Positions 27,290-36,992 of a DNA stretch of 64,000 nt are shown one piece after another. Position numbers and translations under genes: made by a program. The stretch comes from G965233625 sp965233625 (GTDB lineage Bacteria > Planctomycetota > Planctomycetia > Pirellulales > Pirellulaceae): contig OZ247499.1 of NCBI GenBank assembly GCA_965233625.1, forward strand, positions 4,836,001 through 4,900,000. The letters run 5' to 3'. Numbering within the stretch: position 1 is the first letter of the stretch; each line of letters begins with the position of its first letter. The notes beneath the pieces are model-generated. The model worked only from the letters and a program-made list of their open reading frames with translations, made no database searches and had not been told where the DNA came from.

Positions 27290-29800
27290 ATGTTTACCTT
27301 TCTCTTTCCCGCCCTTGCTTTGGCGGGCGTAGCCCTGATGGCGGCGCCGTTGTTGATTCACCTGATCAACATGATGCGGCACCAGCGTGTCAAATGGGCG
27401 GCGATGGACTTCTTGCTGAAAAGCTACAAGAAGAACCGCAACTATGTCTGGCTCAAACAGCTTCTGCTGCTGTTGATGCGTATGGCGGCCATGCTGCTGC
27501 TGGGCCTGCTGCTGGCAGGCATGGGTTGCCACTCGGAGACATTCCAGATTGAAGAAACGTCCGTCACGCGGCACCTGGTGCTGCTGGACGATAGCTTCTC
27601 AATGGATGACCGCGTCGGCGGCGATACGGCCTTTGAACGGGCAAAACGCGCGATCGAACGCATTGGTGCCAAGGCAGACGCGGTCGAAGGCCGCCACGAA
27701 ATTACCGTGCTCCGTTACTCTGCCGTCTCCGCTCTCGCCGAAGGCGTCAGCCCGACGGCCGCGACTGGTGAAGGTACGGATAAAGAAGAAGGAGAAGACG
27801 CAGCGGCCGTGGCGGAAGCACCCGTTACGGATGACGTAAGCGAAGACGCCGCGCTGAAAGCTGCCGAACGGATCTACCAGATGGCGGATGTTTCCAGCGT
27901 GGTGATCGATAGCGAGTTCGGCCGCGACTGGCTGGACCGTGCCCAGAACATTCAGCCCTCGCAGCTCTCGGTCGGCCCCCGCGACGCCTTGCAGGTGCTG
28001 CAACAGATGCTTTCGGGCCGCGAAGATCAGGAAGACATCGTTTATGTCGTCTCTGACTTCCGCACCAAAGACTGGAGCGATGCGGCCGAAGTCCGCGATA
28101 TTCTCGCTTCGATTAAAAAGACCGGCGCCGCAATTCAACTGATCAACTGCGTTGAAGAAGAACGGCCCAACGTTTCGATCACCCGGCTGGAACCGGAAGA
28201 ACGGACGCAGGCGGCAGGCGTTCCGCTGTTCATGAAGATTGACATTACCAACAGCGGCAAGTCTCCCGCGATCAACAAGCAGCTTAAAATCGAATCTCTG
28301 TTCTTCGACCCGCTCAAAGAACTGGGCGGCGATCCACAGACGCTGGCGCCGGAAGTTGAAGAACTGCCTGTGGTGCTGATTCCGGAAATCAAAGCGGGCG
28401 AAACCGTGACCCGCCGCGTGCAGGTCCACTTCCCCAAAGCAGGCACGCATGTGGTGCGAACAACGCTGTCGGGCGATGCCCTTTCGCTGGACAACGAGCG
28501 GTACTGCGTGGTGCACTTCCCCGAAGGCGTCGACGTGCTGGTGATTGATGGCAGCACCGAAACAGAGAACGGTTACTTCCTGAGTTCGATCTTTGAACCT
28601 GAACTGACGGACGAAGAAGACGCCAGCGGGCCGCGGACACGCACGGGTATTAAAACCACGGTGCACTCGGTGTCGTTCCTGCGGGATAAGACGGTGGAGG
28701 ATCTGGAACAGTACCGCACGATTTATCTGTGCGATGTGCCACGTCTTGACACTGGCGCCGTGAAGTCGCTTGAGCAATATGTGAAGCGTGGCGGCGGGCT
28801 GGGCGTGTTTGTCGGGCCGAATGTCGCCAGCTCTTACTACAACTCCAATCTGTACGTCGAAGGCACAGGGCTGATGCCCGTGCCGCTTTCGCGCGATGAA
28901 CTGCTGCCGGAACAGACGGCCGAAGAGATTGACGAATCGTCCAAGGCGCCGGATATCAACGCCATCGATCATCCCGTGTTCGAAGGCTTCGGAGACAGCG
29001 CCACTTCGCTCGCGCGGTTCGTTTCGGTCGACCGCTATATGAAAGTCCGCAGTGAATGGACGCCAGAGCCAGACGGCGGCACGCAGGTGCTGGCGAAACT
29101 CCGCAACGGCGACCCGTTCGCGATTGAAAAGAAATACGGCGATGGCCGCGTGGTGGCGGTCATGACAACGGCCGCTCCGCAGTGGAACAGCATGGCGTTC
29201 GGACCGGCGCTTCCGGTGATGACGCTGAACATGCAGTCGTATCTGGAATCGGCCCGCCGTGGCGAAACTTCGCGTCCGGTGGCTTCGCCCATCGAGCTGG
29301 AAATTGCTTCGGCCCGTAGCGATGTGAAGTTCATCGTGCCGGCTGCAGATCAGCCACGCCTGGTTGTGGAACGCACGGCCAAGGCGGAAGGCGCCGTCGA
29401 GGACGAAGAAGCTTCGGCTTCGCAATTGATGAAAGCTTCAATCGGCCGCGGCCAGGGCGAAGCTGCTTCGCTTCGCACCGGCGAGACGGACCGCGCGGGC
29501 ATTTACGAGGGCTGGTGGTTCACCAGCAAAGGGCAGCCGCAGGTGAAACGCATTGCCATGAATGTGGAAACCAGCGAAGGCCGCCTGGAAGTGGTCGATA
29601 AGCCGCAGTTGAAGCAGTACCTTGAATCTTCGGCCCCGGAGGTGATCCGCTGGGACGAGATCGAAGTGGAAGAATCCGACAACAAAGGCGCCAACATGAC
29701 GAACATTTTCTTCGTGCTGCTGGCGCTTCTCCTGCTGGTTGAGCAGGTTTTTGCATACTTCATCAGCTACCATCCCGCTGCAAGAGGAGCCACACGCTGA
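27290..29800 (+). CDS. BatA-type membrane protein with VWA domain
   Basis: An 836-residue protein. Residues 1-80 are the BatA N-terminal domain with two membrane helices (FLFPALALAGVALMAAPLLIHLIN and LLLLLMRMAAMLLLGLLLAG). A VWA domain follows with MIDAS motif DDSFS (LVLLDDSFSMDDRV), interrupted by an acidic insert near residues 155-185. A middle beta-rich region resembles the GATase1-like/CARDB part of BatA relatives (VDVLVIDGSTETENGYFL). The C-terminus has another membrane helix (NIFFVLLALLLLVEQVFAYF). It should hold the MoxR/DUF58 pair to the inner membrane. The stop overlaps the next start by one base. Confidence 0.88.
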   Translation: MFTFLFPALALAGVALMAAPLLIHLINMMRHQRVKWAAMDFLLKSYKKNRNYVWLKQLLLLLMRMAAMLLLGLLLAGMGCHSETFQIEETSVTRHLVLLDDSFSMDDRVGGDTAFERAKRAIERIGAKADAVEGRHEITVLRYSAVSALAEGVSPTAATGEGTDKEEGEDAAAVAEAPVTDDVSEDAALKAAERIYQMADVSSVVIDSEFGRDWLDRAQNIQPSQLSVGPRDALQVLQQMLSGREDQEDIVYVVSDFRTKDWSDAAEVRDILASIKKTGAAIQLINCVEEERPNVSITRLEPEERTQAAGVPLFMKIDITNSGKSPAINKQLKIESLFFDPLKELGGDPQTLAPEVEELPVVLIPEIKAGETVTRRVQVHFPKAGTHVVRTTLSGDALSLDNERYCVVHFPEGVDVLVIDGSTETENGYFLSSIFEPELTDEEDASGPRTRTGIKTTVHSVSFLRDKTVEDLEQYRTIYLCDVPRLDTGAVKSLEQYVKRGGGLGVFVGPNVASSYYNSNLYVEGTGLMPVPLSRDELLPEQTAEEIDESSKAPDINAIDHPVFEGFGDSATSLARFVSVDRYMKVRSEWTPEPDGGTQVLAKLRNGDPFAIEKKYGDGRVVAVMTTAAPQWNSMAFGPALPVMTLNMQSYLESARRGETSRPVASPIELEIASARSDVKFIVPAADQPRLVVERTAKAEGAVEDEEASASQLMKASIGRGQGEAASLRTGETDRAGIYEGWWFTSKGQPQVKRIAMNVETSEGRLEVVDKPQLKQYLESSAPEVIRWDEIEVEESDNKGANMTNIFFVLLALLLLVEQVFAYFISYHPAARGATR

Positions 29801-32796
29801 TGCCTGGTCTTGTTGCTTTCCTGCTGCCCCTGACGGCAGTTCTATCGATGTTTATCACGGCGCCTGCCACCGTGCACGCCGCCACGCCGCAGGCCGCTAC
29901 AGTTGCGCCGGCGGCGGTCGGCGCTTCGTTGCTGCAGCTACCATCGGACGCGGCGCTGCTGGCCGATACGGTCAAAGAACGGCACATTCTGGGCCGGTTT
30001 GAAGACATGACCGAGTGGTGGCACTGGCTGCTACTGATGGGCATCTGCGCGGTGGCGGTGTTTCTGATCGGCCTGTTCTACGTGTTTGACAGCGTGGAGC
30101 TTTCGACGGGTATTACCGTGCTGCTGCTCTCGCTGCGTGTGCTCGCCTTTGGCGGGCTGCTGGTGTTCTTTTTGAACATCGAAAAGCGTGCGGATATCGA
30201 AGTCGTGAAGAACTCACGCGTGGCGCTGCTGGTGGACACATCGCTGAGTATGGGTCTGCGAGATGGCACAGGTTCCAGCTCTGGCGCCACTTCCCCCTCA
30301 CGGGCGGCGCTGGTTGCGGAAGAACTGGCCAGCGGCGACATGATCAACACGTTGCGGCAGGAACACGACGTGGTGGCGTACCGCTTTAGTGATGATTACC
30401 GTCCGGTCGAAATCGCCACTTTCAAACGCATCGTGCCCGAAGGTGAAGAAGCCCGCAGCCTGACCGCTGATAAAGCAGCCGCCGTGCAGCGCGGCATTCT
30501 GCTGGCAACCATCGGTGGCGGCTTTATGGTGTTCTCGCTGGTGCTGGCAGGCGTTTATCTGGGCGCCTCGTACGGCGGCGCCGGTTCGTGGTCTAGCTGG
30601 TTGATGACGTTCAGCGTCTGGTCGTTGATCCTGGGCGGTGTGCTGGTGGGTGTCGGCCATCTGCAGGTGCCGGAGTACTTCGAGCCTGAAATTACCCAGG
30701 AAGAAAAAGACGCGAAAGAAAAAGAAGAGGAATCCGCCGAAGACAGCGAAGAGACGGAAGGCGACGACAAGAAGAAGCCCAGCACCATCAAAGAATCGCC
30801 CGGCGATGTACAGTGGCTGACCGAACTGACGCCGCGTGGCGGCAAGACGCCCCTTTCCGATGCAGTGCGTTATCTGGTGAATAAAGAGCGCGGCGACACC
30901 ATTGCGGGCTTTGTCATCATCAGCGATGGCGGCCAGAACTCTGGGGTCGGAACGCCTGTGGCCGTGGCTGCGGCGCACAACGCCAAGATTCCGCTGTATG
31001 CGATTGGCATCGGTTCTGACCGTCGCCCGGAGAATATCTCGGTGGTCGATCTTGAAGCCCCTGCCCGCGTGAAACGGCTGGAGCCTGGCGCCCTGGCTTC
31101 CGAAATCGACAAGTTCACGATGATCGGTCTGGTCCGTGGCGATGGCGCTGAAGGCCGTCCCGTGACCGCCATTCTGCAATCAACCGAAGCGGGCAAAGAA
31201 GAATGGAAAGACGAAGTCGAACGTCAGGTCAAGCTTGGCAAAGATGGTGAGCAGGTTCCCGTGAAATTTGAACTGCCGCCGAAATCCAACATCGGCCGCT
31301 GGGTCTATAAGCTGAAGATCAAAACCACCGGCAAAGACTTCGACCAGAAGGATAACGAGAAGACGGCCGACGTGGAGTTTGTGAAAGAACAAAGCAAGGT
31401 GCTGATGATCGCCGGTGGTCCAACGCGTGAATTCCGCTTCCTGCGGAACCAGTTGCACCGCGATGAAAACATCGAACTGCATGTGTGGCTGCAATCAGCG
31501 AAAGAAGGTGTCTCGCAGGAGTCGGACAAACTGCTGTTTGAATTCCCGCTGGATGAAGATGAGATGTTCCAGTACGACTGCATCGTGGCGTTCGACCCCG
31601 ACTGGCGGCGGCTGGATGCGTTGCAGGCTAAACTGCTGGAACGCTGGGTGGCGGAAAAAGCGGGCGGTATGGTTGTGGTGGCTGGACCCGTCTTCACACC
31701 TGTATGGAGCAGCAAACGCCGCGGCGACAAAGTGATTGATACGGTGAAAGGCCTGTATCCGGTTGTGTTCTACAACCGTGGCTCGGCGCGGGTGCGACTG
31801 GGACGGTTCGGCGCTGCTGAGGCGTGGCCATTGTCGTTTACGCGCGACGGTCGTGAAGCCGAATTCCTGTGGGTGGACGAGTCCGCGCTGCGGAGCGAAG
31901 AAGCCTGGAACGATTTTGAAGGCGTGTACGGCTACTACGCTGTGCGTGAAACCAAAAAGGGCGGCCGGGTGTATTCGCGGTTCGCCGATCCCGATACGGC
32001 GATCGAAGGGGAACTGCCGATCTACATGGCCAGCCACCTGTACGGCGCCGGTCGTGTCTTCTTCCAGGCCAGTGGCGAGATGTGGCGTGTGCGTTCGCTG
32101 GACGACGCCTACTTCGAGCGTTACTACACGCGTCTGGTGCGGTGGGCTTCGGAAGGTCGTCTGTTGCGTGACGGCGATCACGGTGTGCTGCTGGTGGATA
32201 AGAACCGCGCCATGCTGGGCGAAGAGATCGTGGTCACCGCGATTCTGCAGAACGCGCAGCACGAGCCTGAAACGGCGCCGAAAATTACCGCCAAGCTGGT
32301 GCAGCCGGGCGGTGTAGACGGCGATGGCGACGGCGCCACGCTGACGCTGGAGCGTGTGAAAGACGGCCCCCGCGACGGTATGTATTCGGCCACGATCACG
32401 GCGGCGCTGGAAGGCGACTATCGCATTCAGGTGATGCCGCCCGGTTCGCCGGAAGAAGTCCTCACGGCCAGTGTCCGGGTCCGTGTGCCGGATCTTGAAA
32501 TCGAGAATCCGCAGCGGAACAATGTATTGTTGACCACGCTCACGCAGCCTGTGGCGGCGGAAGATGAAGTGCTGGAAGGGCGTTATTACACCTCGTTCGA
32601 TGCGGCGCTGGCCCGCGGTGGCAGCGGCGGAGTGCCGTTGCAGAAACGGATTGCTTCGCAGGAGAAACGGTACTTCACCGAAGCCTCGATGCCTAACGAC
32701 AGCTTCGAACGGTTGCTGGCGACCTGGCTGCTGGGGCTGATCGCGGGCGTACTATGTATTGAGTGGATCACGCGGCGGCTTAGCCGGCTGGCCTAA
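29800..32796 (+). CDS. Large VWA-domain membrane protein
   Basis: A 998-residue protein beginning at ATG 29800 (TGATG overlap) with an AAGAGGAGCC site upstream. It has an N-terminal signal or anchor, membrane helices near residues 72-92 and 105-127, and a VWA domain with DTSLS (ALLVDTSLSMGLRDG). That domain is interrupted by two more membrane helices and a Glu/Lys-rich loop, then resumes (FVIISDGGQNSGVGTPVAVAAAHNAKIPLYAIGIGSD). The long C-terminal part is beta-rich with a GATase1-like section (KVLMIAGGPTREFRFLRNQL) and ends in a membrane helix (LLATWLLGLIAGVLCIEWI). The splitting of the VWA fold by a membrane insert is unusual. It likely partners the BatA protein. Confidence 0.85.
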   Translation: MPGLVAFLLPLTAVLSMFITAPATVHAATPQAATVAPAAVGASLLQLPSDAALLADTVKERHILGRFEDMTEWWHWLLLMGICAVAVFLIGLFYVFDSVELSTGITVLLLSLRVLAFGGLLVFFLNIEKRADIEVVKNSRVALLVDTSLSMGLRDGTGSSSGATSPSRAALVAEELASGDMINTLRQEHDVVAYRFSDDYRPVEIATFKRIVPEGEEARSLTADKAAAVQRGILLATIGGGFMVFSLVLAGVYLGASYGGAGSWSSWLMTFSVWSLILGGVLVGVGHLQVPEYFEPEITQEEKDAKEKEEESAEDSEETEGDDKKKPSTIKESPGDVQWLTELTPRGGKTPLSDAVRYLVNKERGDTIAGFVIISDGGQNSGVGTPVAVAAAHNAKIPLYAIGIGSDRRPENISVVDLEAPARVKRLEPGALASEIDKFTMIGLVRGDGAEGRPVTAILQSTEAGKEEWKDEVERQVKLGKDGEQVPVKFELPPKSNIGRWVYKLKIKTTGKDFDQKDNEKTADVEFVKEQSKVLMIAGGPTREFRFLRNQLHRDENIELHVWLQSAKEGVSQESDKLLFEFPLDEDEMFQYDCIVAFDPDWRRLDALQAKLLERWVAEKAGGMVVVAGPVFTPVWSSKRRGDKVIDTVKGLYPVVFYNRGSARVRLGRFGAAEAWPLSFTRDGREAEFLWVDESALRSEEAWNDFEGVYGYYAVRETKKGGRVYSRFADPDTAIEGELPIYMASHLYGAGRVFFQASGEMWRVRSLDDAYFERYYTRLVRWASEGRLLRDGDHGVLLVDKNRAMLGEEIVVTAILQNAQHEPETAPKITAKLVQPGGVDGDGDGATLTLERVKDGPRDGMYSATITAALEGDYRIQVMPPGSPEEVLTASVRVRVPDLEIENPQRNNVLLTTLTQPVAAEDEVLEGRYYTSFDAALARGGSGGVPLQKRIASQEKRYFTEASMPNDSFERLLATWLLGLIAGVLCIEWITRRLSRLA

Positions 32797-32879
32797 TCAC
32801 CCTACCGGTTGGCCTCGTCACGGCGCAACGCAGATTTACACCACCCGGTTAACGGGTTGTTTCAACGGGAACGCATAAC

Positions 32880-35351
32880 ATGGCAACTCAGTCGCAATCC
32901 AATCAGCTTGCATCAAGCGTTTACGGCTTGCTGGGTGGACTTCGCACACGCATCCGCGCGTATGTGCTGTTCGAAGGGCTCATCCTCGCCTTCGTCTGGC
33001 TGGCGGCTACTTACTGGCTGGCGATCGGCTTTGACTATCTGTTTGTGATTCTCGGCGTCAGTGAACTGCCAGCCGTGGTGCGCGGTGTGATTCTGGCAGG
33101 CATTGTCGGCGTGCTGATTTACATTGTGTACCGCTACATCCTGCGGCGGACGTTTGTCGGCCTGGCGGATCGTAGTATGGCCGTGCTGTTAGAGCGGCGG
33201 TTCCACGGTTTCCGCGACAGTCTGGTGACGTCGGTGGAAATGAATGAGAACCCGGAACACGCCCGCGACTTCAACAAAATCATGTTGCAGCAGGCCGCCC
33301 GCGATGCAGAGGGCAAAGCACGCCTGGTGCAGTTACGGCAGATCTTCAACATGTTTCCCGTCTTCGCGTTCACCTTCCTGGCGGTGATCCTGGCGGGTTC
33401 GATCGCAGGCTTTGCCGCCTACGCGCCTAATCTGGCTTGGACCGGCGCCAAACGCATTTACCTGCTTAGCGACGATCCGTGGCCGCGTTACGCCCACATT
33501 GAGATTGTCGGTATCGAGGTGGAAACCAAGAGCGCCAAGATCAGCGATGCGGGTGAGACGCTCAACACGATGGAAACCGTCGAATTCAAAGACGGCAAAG
33601 CCAAGGTGGCCGAAGGCGATAAAGTGCGGCTGCTGGTCCGCGCGGATGCTTCGGCCCGCATTGTGCCGCGGACCTGCACGATTTATTACACGACGTCCGA
33701 CGGCGCTTCGAGCTATGCGATGATGCAGGCCAGCGGCGGCATCGAGGACGGCTACCGCAAATTCGCTTACAGCGGCAAGCCGTTTAACGGGGTGGATGCG
33801 GATATCGAGTTCGATGTGCTGGGCTTCGATCACCGCGTACGGAACTACAAAATTGAAATGGTCCGCAGCCCGACGCTGACCGACATTCAGATCGAAACGA
33901 AATTCCCTCGTTACCTGGTCAACGAAGAGCTGACGCTGTTCCTGGACCGTACGGTCAAGCTGACACCTAATATGCGTCTGCCGATGGGTTCGACCATTAC
34001 GGTGCATGCCACGTCTAACAAGCCGCTAAAAAAGGCGGTGATTCTGAACCTGGTGACCGACACCACGGAAGAAATTACGTTTAATGAGGACAGTGAGGAC
34101 CGCACCAAGTTCTCTTACACGGCGCCGGCGCTGACCGAAGATCTGGAATTGCAGATCACGTTGCAGGATGTGGACGACGTCCGCTCGCAGAAGCCGCAGC
34201 GGGTGTTTATCGGCGCCATCGAAGACAACGCACCCACCGTGGAAGCCCGTCTGCGCGGCATCAGCAACGCCATCACGCCGATGGCCCGCGTTCCCGCCGT
34301 TGGCATTATCCGCGACGATTACGACGTGAAAGAAGCGTGGATGCAGGTCGAAGCCACCGGCAACGACCCGACCACCTTCCCCGTAGAACTCTCGAAAAAG
34401 GGCGAACTGGAGGACGCAATTGACTTCCGCCAGATCGCCAACGACGCCGCCGCGGCTAAAAAGGACGCAGAAGACGCCGCCGCCCTGGAGGATCTGGAGG
34501 GCGATAAACCTGCCGCAGACGACAAACCCGCCGCAGATGGCGAAGGCGCCGTAGCCGCAGATTCAGCCCCGAAACCACTGCTTTTGAAGCCCGGCGACAG
34601 ATTGAAGCTGACAATTCAGGCCCGCGACCGCTACAATCTGGGTGAAACGCCAAACATCGGCAGCGGCGACACTTACGAGATTGAAGTCGTCACACCGGAC
34701 GAATTAATGCGGCGGCTGGAAGTCCGCGAGATCGGATTGCGGCGCCGTGTTGAACATATCATCGAGGAAATGGCACTTACCCGTGTCTCGCTTGAGACGG
34801 TCAAAGAAGCAGGCGAAATTGAAGTGAAGCCGCCCACCGGCGCCGAGCCGGGCGAGAAGGTGAAATCGCTTGCTGAAATTCAGGAAGAAATCAAAGGCAT
34901 GCGTTCGCTTCGCACCAAGCAGGCGCAGACGCAGGGAGATAAGTCCGCGGGCGAAGTGATTGGCGTTGCCGAAAACTTCCAGGACATGCACTACGAGATT
35001 GACAACAACCGCCTGCTGGCAATTTCGGAAAAACAGGAGCAACTCCAGAACGAAGTGATCGACCCGCTGCAAGAGGTTGGCAAGAAGATGTTTGTCGACC
35101 TGGCCGAGAAGCTGATCGCGATGGAGAAGTCCCTGGAAGACAAGAAGAAAGGCCCGGAGGCGACAGACGCCGCCATCACCCAGACAACGGCCATCATTGA
35201 GAAGCTTGAAGTGGTGCTGGAAAAACTGGTCGATATCGAAGATTTCAACGAGCTGCTGGAAATGGTCCGGCGGATGATCAAAGAACAGGAAGAACTGATA
35301 AAAGCCACAGAACGCGCGAAAGAGGCCGATCTGATCGGCGGCGGGCTGTAG
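32880..35351 (+). CDS. Large membrane-anchored protein with C-terminal coiled coil (DUF4175-like layout)
   Basis: An 823-residue protein starting MATQSQSNQLASSVYGLL. Three membrane helices are near residues 28-50, 62-83 and 158-180. A long extracytoplasmic beta-rich region follows with repeated domains (VEFKDGKAKVAEGDKVRLLVRADASARIVP, HATSNKPLKKAVILNLVTDT), then an Ala/Asp-rich linker. The last 200 residues are charged helices (LEKLVDIEDFNELLEMVRRMIKEQEELIKATERAKEA). The arrangement resembles DUF4175 proteins of other MoxR loci. It is the last gene before the IS481 insertion; the repeat protein beyond the insertion probably belonged to the same transcript. Confidence 0.75.
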   Translation: MATQSQSNQLASSVYGLLGGLRTRIRAYVLFEGLILAFVWLAATYWLAIGFDYLFVILGVSELPAVVRGVILAGIVGVLIYIVYRYILRRTFVGLADRSMAVLLERRFHGFRDSLVTSVEMNENPEHARDFNKIMLQQAARDAEGKARLVQLRQIFNMFPVFAFTFLAVILAGSIAGFAAYAPNLAWTGAKRIYLLSDDPWPRYAHIEIVGIEVETKSAKISDAGETLNTMETVEFKDGKAKVAEGDKVRLLVRADASARIVPRTCTIYYTTSDGASSYAMMQASGGIEDGYRKFAYSGKPFNGVDADIEFDVLGFDHRVRNYKIEMVRSPTLTDIQIETKFPRYLVNEELTLFLDRTVKLTPNMRLPMGSTITVHATSNKPLKKAVILNLVTDTTEEITFNEDSEDRTKFSYTAPALTEDLELQITLQDVDDVRSQKPQRVFIGAIEDNAPTVEARLRGISNAITPMARVPAVGIIRDDYDVKEAWMQVEATGNDPTTFPVELSKKGELEDAIDFRQIANDAAAAKKDAEDAAALEDLEGDKPAADDKPAADGEGAVAADSAPKPLLLKPGDRLKLTIQARDRYNLGETPNIGSGDTYEIEVVTPDELMRRLEVREIGLRRRVEHIIEEMALTRVSLETVKEAGEIEVKPPTGAEPGEKVKSLAEIQEEIKGMRSLRTKQAQTQGDKSAGEVIGVAENFQDMHYEIDNNRLLAISEKQEQLQNEVIDPLQEVGKKMFVDLAEKLIAMEKSLEDKKKGPEATDAAITQTTAIIEKLEVVLEKLVDIEDFNELLEMVRRMIKEQEELIKATERAKEADLIGGGL

Positions 35352-35391
35352 CAGCGGTTGAGGCGGACTGCGTGGCACCGGCAGGCAGGCG

Positions 35392-36748
35392 TGTATAGAC
35401 CGGGGACATGGGTAACGGGTGTTCGGGGACATGGGTAACACTTTTTGACTGGGGATAATGCTTCTTAAAAAGGGAGCATTTATGGCCTGGAAGGAGAGTG
35501 ATGCTGTGAGTTTGCGTGAGGAGTTTGTGCAGCTGGCTTCGCAGGACGGGGCGAATGTGCGTGAACTTTGCCGGCGGTATGGCGTGTCGCCTAAGACCGG
35601 CTACAAGTGGCTCAGGCGGTGGCGTGAGGAAGGCAGTGGCGGGCTGGTGGACCGTTCGCGGCGGCCGGTCTGTTCGCCTCGTAAGACCTGTGCTTCGCTG
35701 GAGGAACAGGTGCTTGAGATCCGGCGGGCGCATCCTGCCTGGGGCGGCCGGAAGATCCGGCGGCGGCTGAGCGATCTGGGACACTCGCCGCCAGCGGCGA
35801 GCACGATCACGGCGATTCTACACCGTCACGGCTGCATCTCTGCGGAAGACTCCACCCGCAGCCGGGCTTATGGCAGCTTCGAACGGCCCGCGGCCAACGA
35901 CCTGTGGCAAGTGGACTTCAAGGGAGAGTTTGCGCTGGCGGGCGGCGCGAACTGCTTCCCGCTGACGATCCTCGACGACCACTCGCGTTTCTCGCTGGGC
36001 GTGTTCGCCTGTGCGAACCAGAAACGCGTGACCGTACAGACGCATTTCCGCGAAGTCTTCGCGTTATATGGCCTGCCCAGAGCGATTTACGTCGATAATG
36101 GCAACCCGTGGGGGACGAAGGGAAGCAGCACGCGGCACACGCAGTTTACGGTCTGGCTGATGCGTCACGACGTGCAGGTGATTCACGGGCAGCCGTACTA
36201 TCCGCAGGGCCGCGGGAAGCTGGAGCGGTTTCATCGCACGCTGAATCTGGAGACGATTCAGGGGCGGCAGTTCACGGGTCTGGGCGAAGTGCAGAGCCGG
36301 TTCGACGACTGGCGTTCGATTTACAACCTGGAGCGTCCGCACGAAGCTCTGGAACTAGCGACGCCCATCAGCCGTTACCAGCCCAGCCTCCGTCGCTTCC
36401 AGAAGCCGGCGGCGTTTGCGTACAGCCAGCGGTTTGAAACGCGGCAGGTGGGCCGCTCCGGCCAGTTCAGCTTCGGCGGCGTGGTGTACAAGATCAGCGA
36501 AGCGTTCCGCGGCGAACAGATCGGCCTGGCTCCAAAGATCGACGCTTCGCAGTGGGAGGTTTACTATCGCGGCTACCGCATCGGTCAGTTAGACCGCCAG
36601 TCGGGGAAGGTATCAACCGCGCCGGCGGATAACTGAGTTTCGCTCCGCTCAACTCCGCCATCCGCCTGCACTCAAACCCCAGATCAAGTAAGCTAAAAGC
36701 GTTACCCATGTCCCCGAACAGGTGTTACCCATGTCCCCGGACTGAACA
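35392..36748 (+). mobile_element. IS481-family insertion sequence, intact (1357 bp)
   Basis: Ends: 25-base terminal inverted repeats at 35392-35416 and 36724-36748 that begin TGT and share CCGGGGACATGGGTAAC (three mismatches in the outer part). A second inner copy of the same motif is at 35422-35439 and, inverted, at 36701-36718. The single transposase gene reads across the middle, and the element is bordered by a 6-bp direct repeat. The doubled end motif probably gives two transposase binding sites per end. Confidence 0.92.
35482..36636 (+). CDS. IS481-family transposase
   Basis: A 384-residue DDE transposase. The N-terminal HTH (NVRELCRRYGVSPKTGYKWLRRW) precedes an integrase core with D in DLWQVDFKGEF, D in AIYVDNGNPWG and E in GRGKLERFHRTL. 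ATG 35482 follows an AGGGAG site at about 35471; an in-frame ATG at 35458 lacks one. The gene is intact with no frameshift, which fits a recent insertion. It lies inside the MoxR block between the 823-residue membrane protein and the repeat protein. Confidence 0.93.
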   Translation: MAWKESDAVSLREEFVQLASQDGANVRELCRRYGVSPKTGYKWLRRWREEGSGGLVDRSRRPVCSPRKTCASLEEQVLEIRRAHPAWGGRKIRRRLSDLGHSPPAASTITAILHRHGCISAEDSTRSRAYGSFERPAANDLWQVDFKGEFALAGGANCFPLTILDDHSRFSLGVFACANQKRVTVQTHFREVFALYGLPRAIYVDNGNPWGTKGSSTRHTQFTVWLMRHDVQVIHGQPYYPQGRGKLERFHRTLNLETIQGRQFTGLGEVQSRFDDWRSIYNLERPHEALELATPISRYQPSLRRFQKPAAFAYSQRFETRQVGRSGQFSFGGVVYKISEAFRGEQIGLAPKIDASQWEVYYRGYRIGQLDRQSGKVSTAPADN

Positions 36749-36992
36749 CAGGCGCCTGCCCTACGGAGTGCGGACTGTAACGATTATTCCCAGGAAGCCA
36801 TGCATTGCGTGGCAGAGGGAACCAACCGCGGCCGGCGGGCGTCTTATCAGTACACGTTGTAGAAGTTTGAAGCGTAGGATTCAGGCGTAGAACGTAGACA
36901 AGGCAATTCACCAGACGCCTATCCCCAGTGGCGTTGAATTGCAACTTGCGGAAGCCATTAACGGAAAGCACTTCAATACGAAGGGAACCGGC
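36749..36992. other. Region between the IS element and the repeat-protein gene
   Basis: About 240 bases that restart the chromosomal sequence after the insertion. It opens with the second half of the CAGGCGCCTGCC palindrome. No gene is seen. An AAGGGAA site just before ATG 36993 is the likely ribosome-binding site of the next gene. Confidence 0.4.

Larger units (their letters stand above)
35386..36754. repeat. 6-bp target-site duplication (CAGGCG) flanking the IS481-family element
   Basis: CAGGCG occurs at 35386-35391 directly before the left inverted repeat and again at 36749-36754 directly after the right one. Removing the element and one copy restores a CAGGCGCCTGCC palindrome followed by CTACG, like the copies at about 8150-8212. 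This proves a transposition into that repeat. Confidence 0.9.

Noticed and set aside
27599..29425. 608-residue minus-strand frame opposite the BatA-VWA gene
   Set aside because: High G+C opens long antisense frames. The plus-strand frame has clear BatA and VWA motifs.
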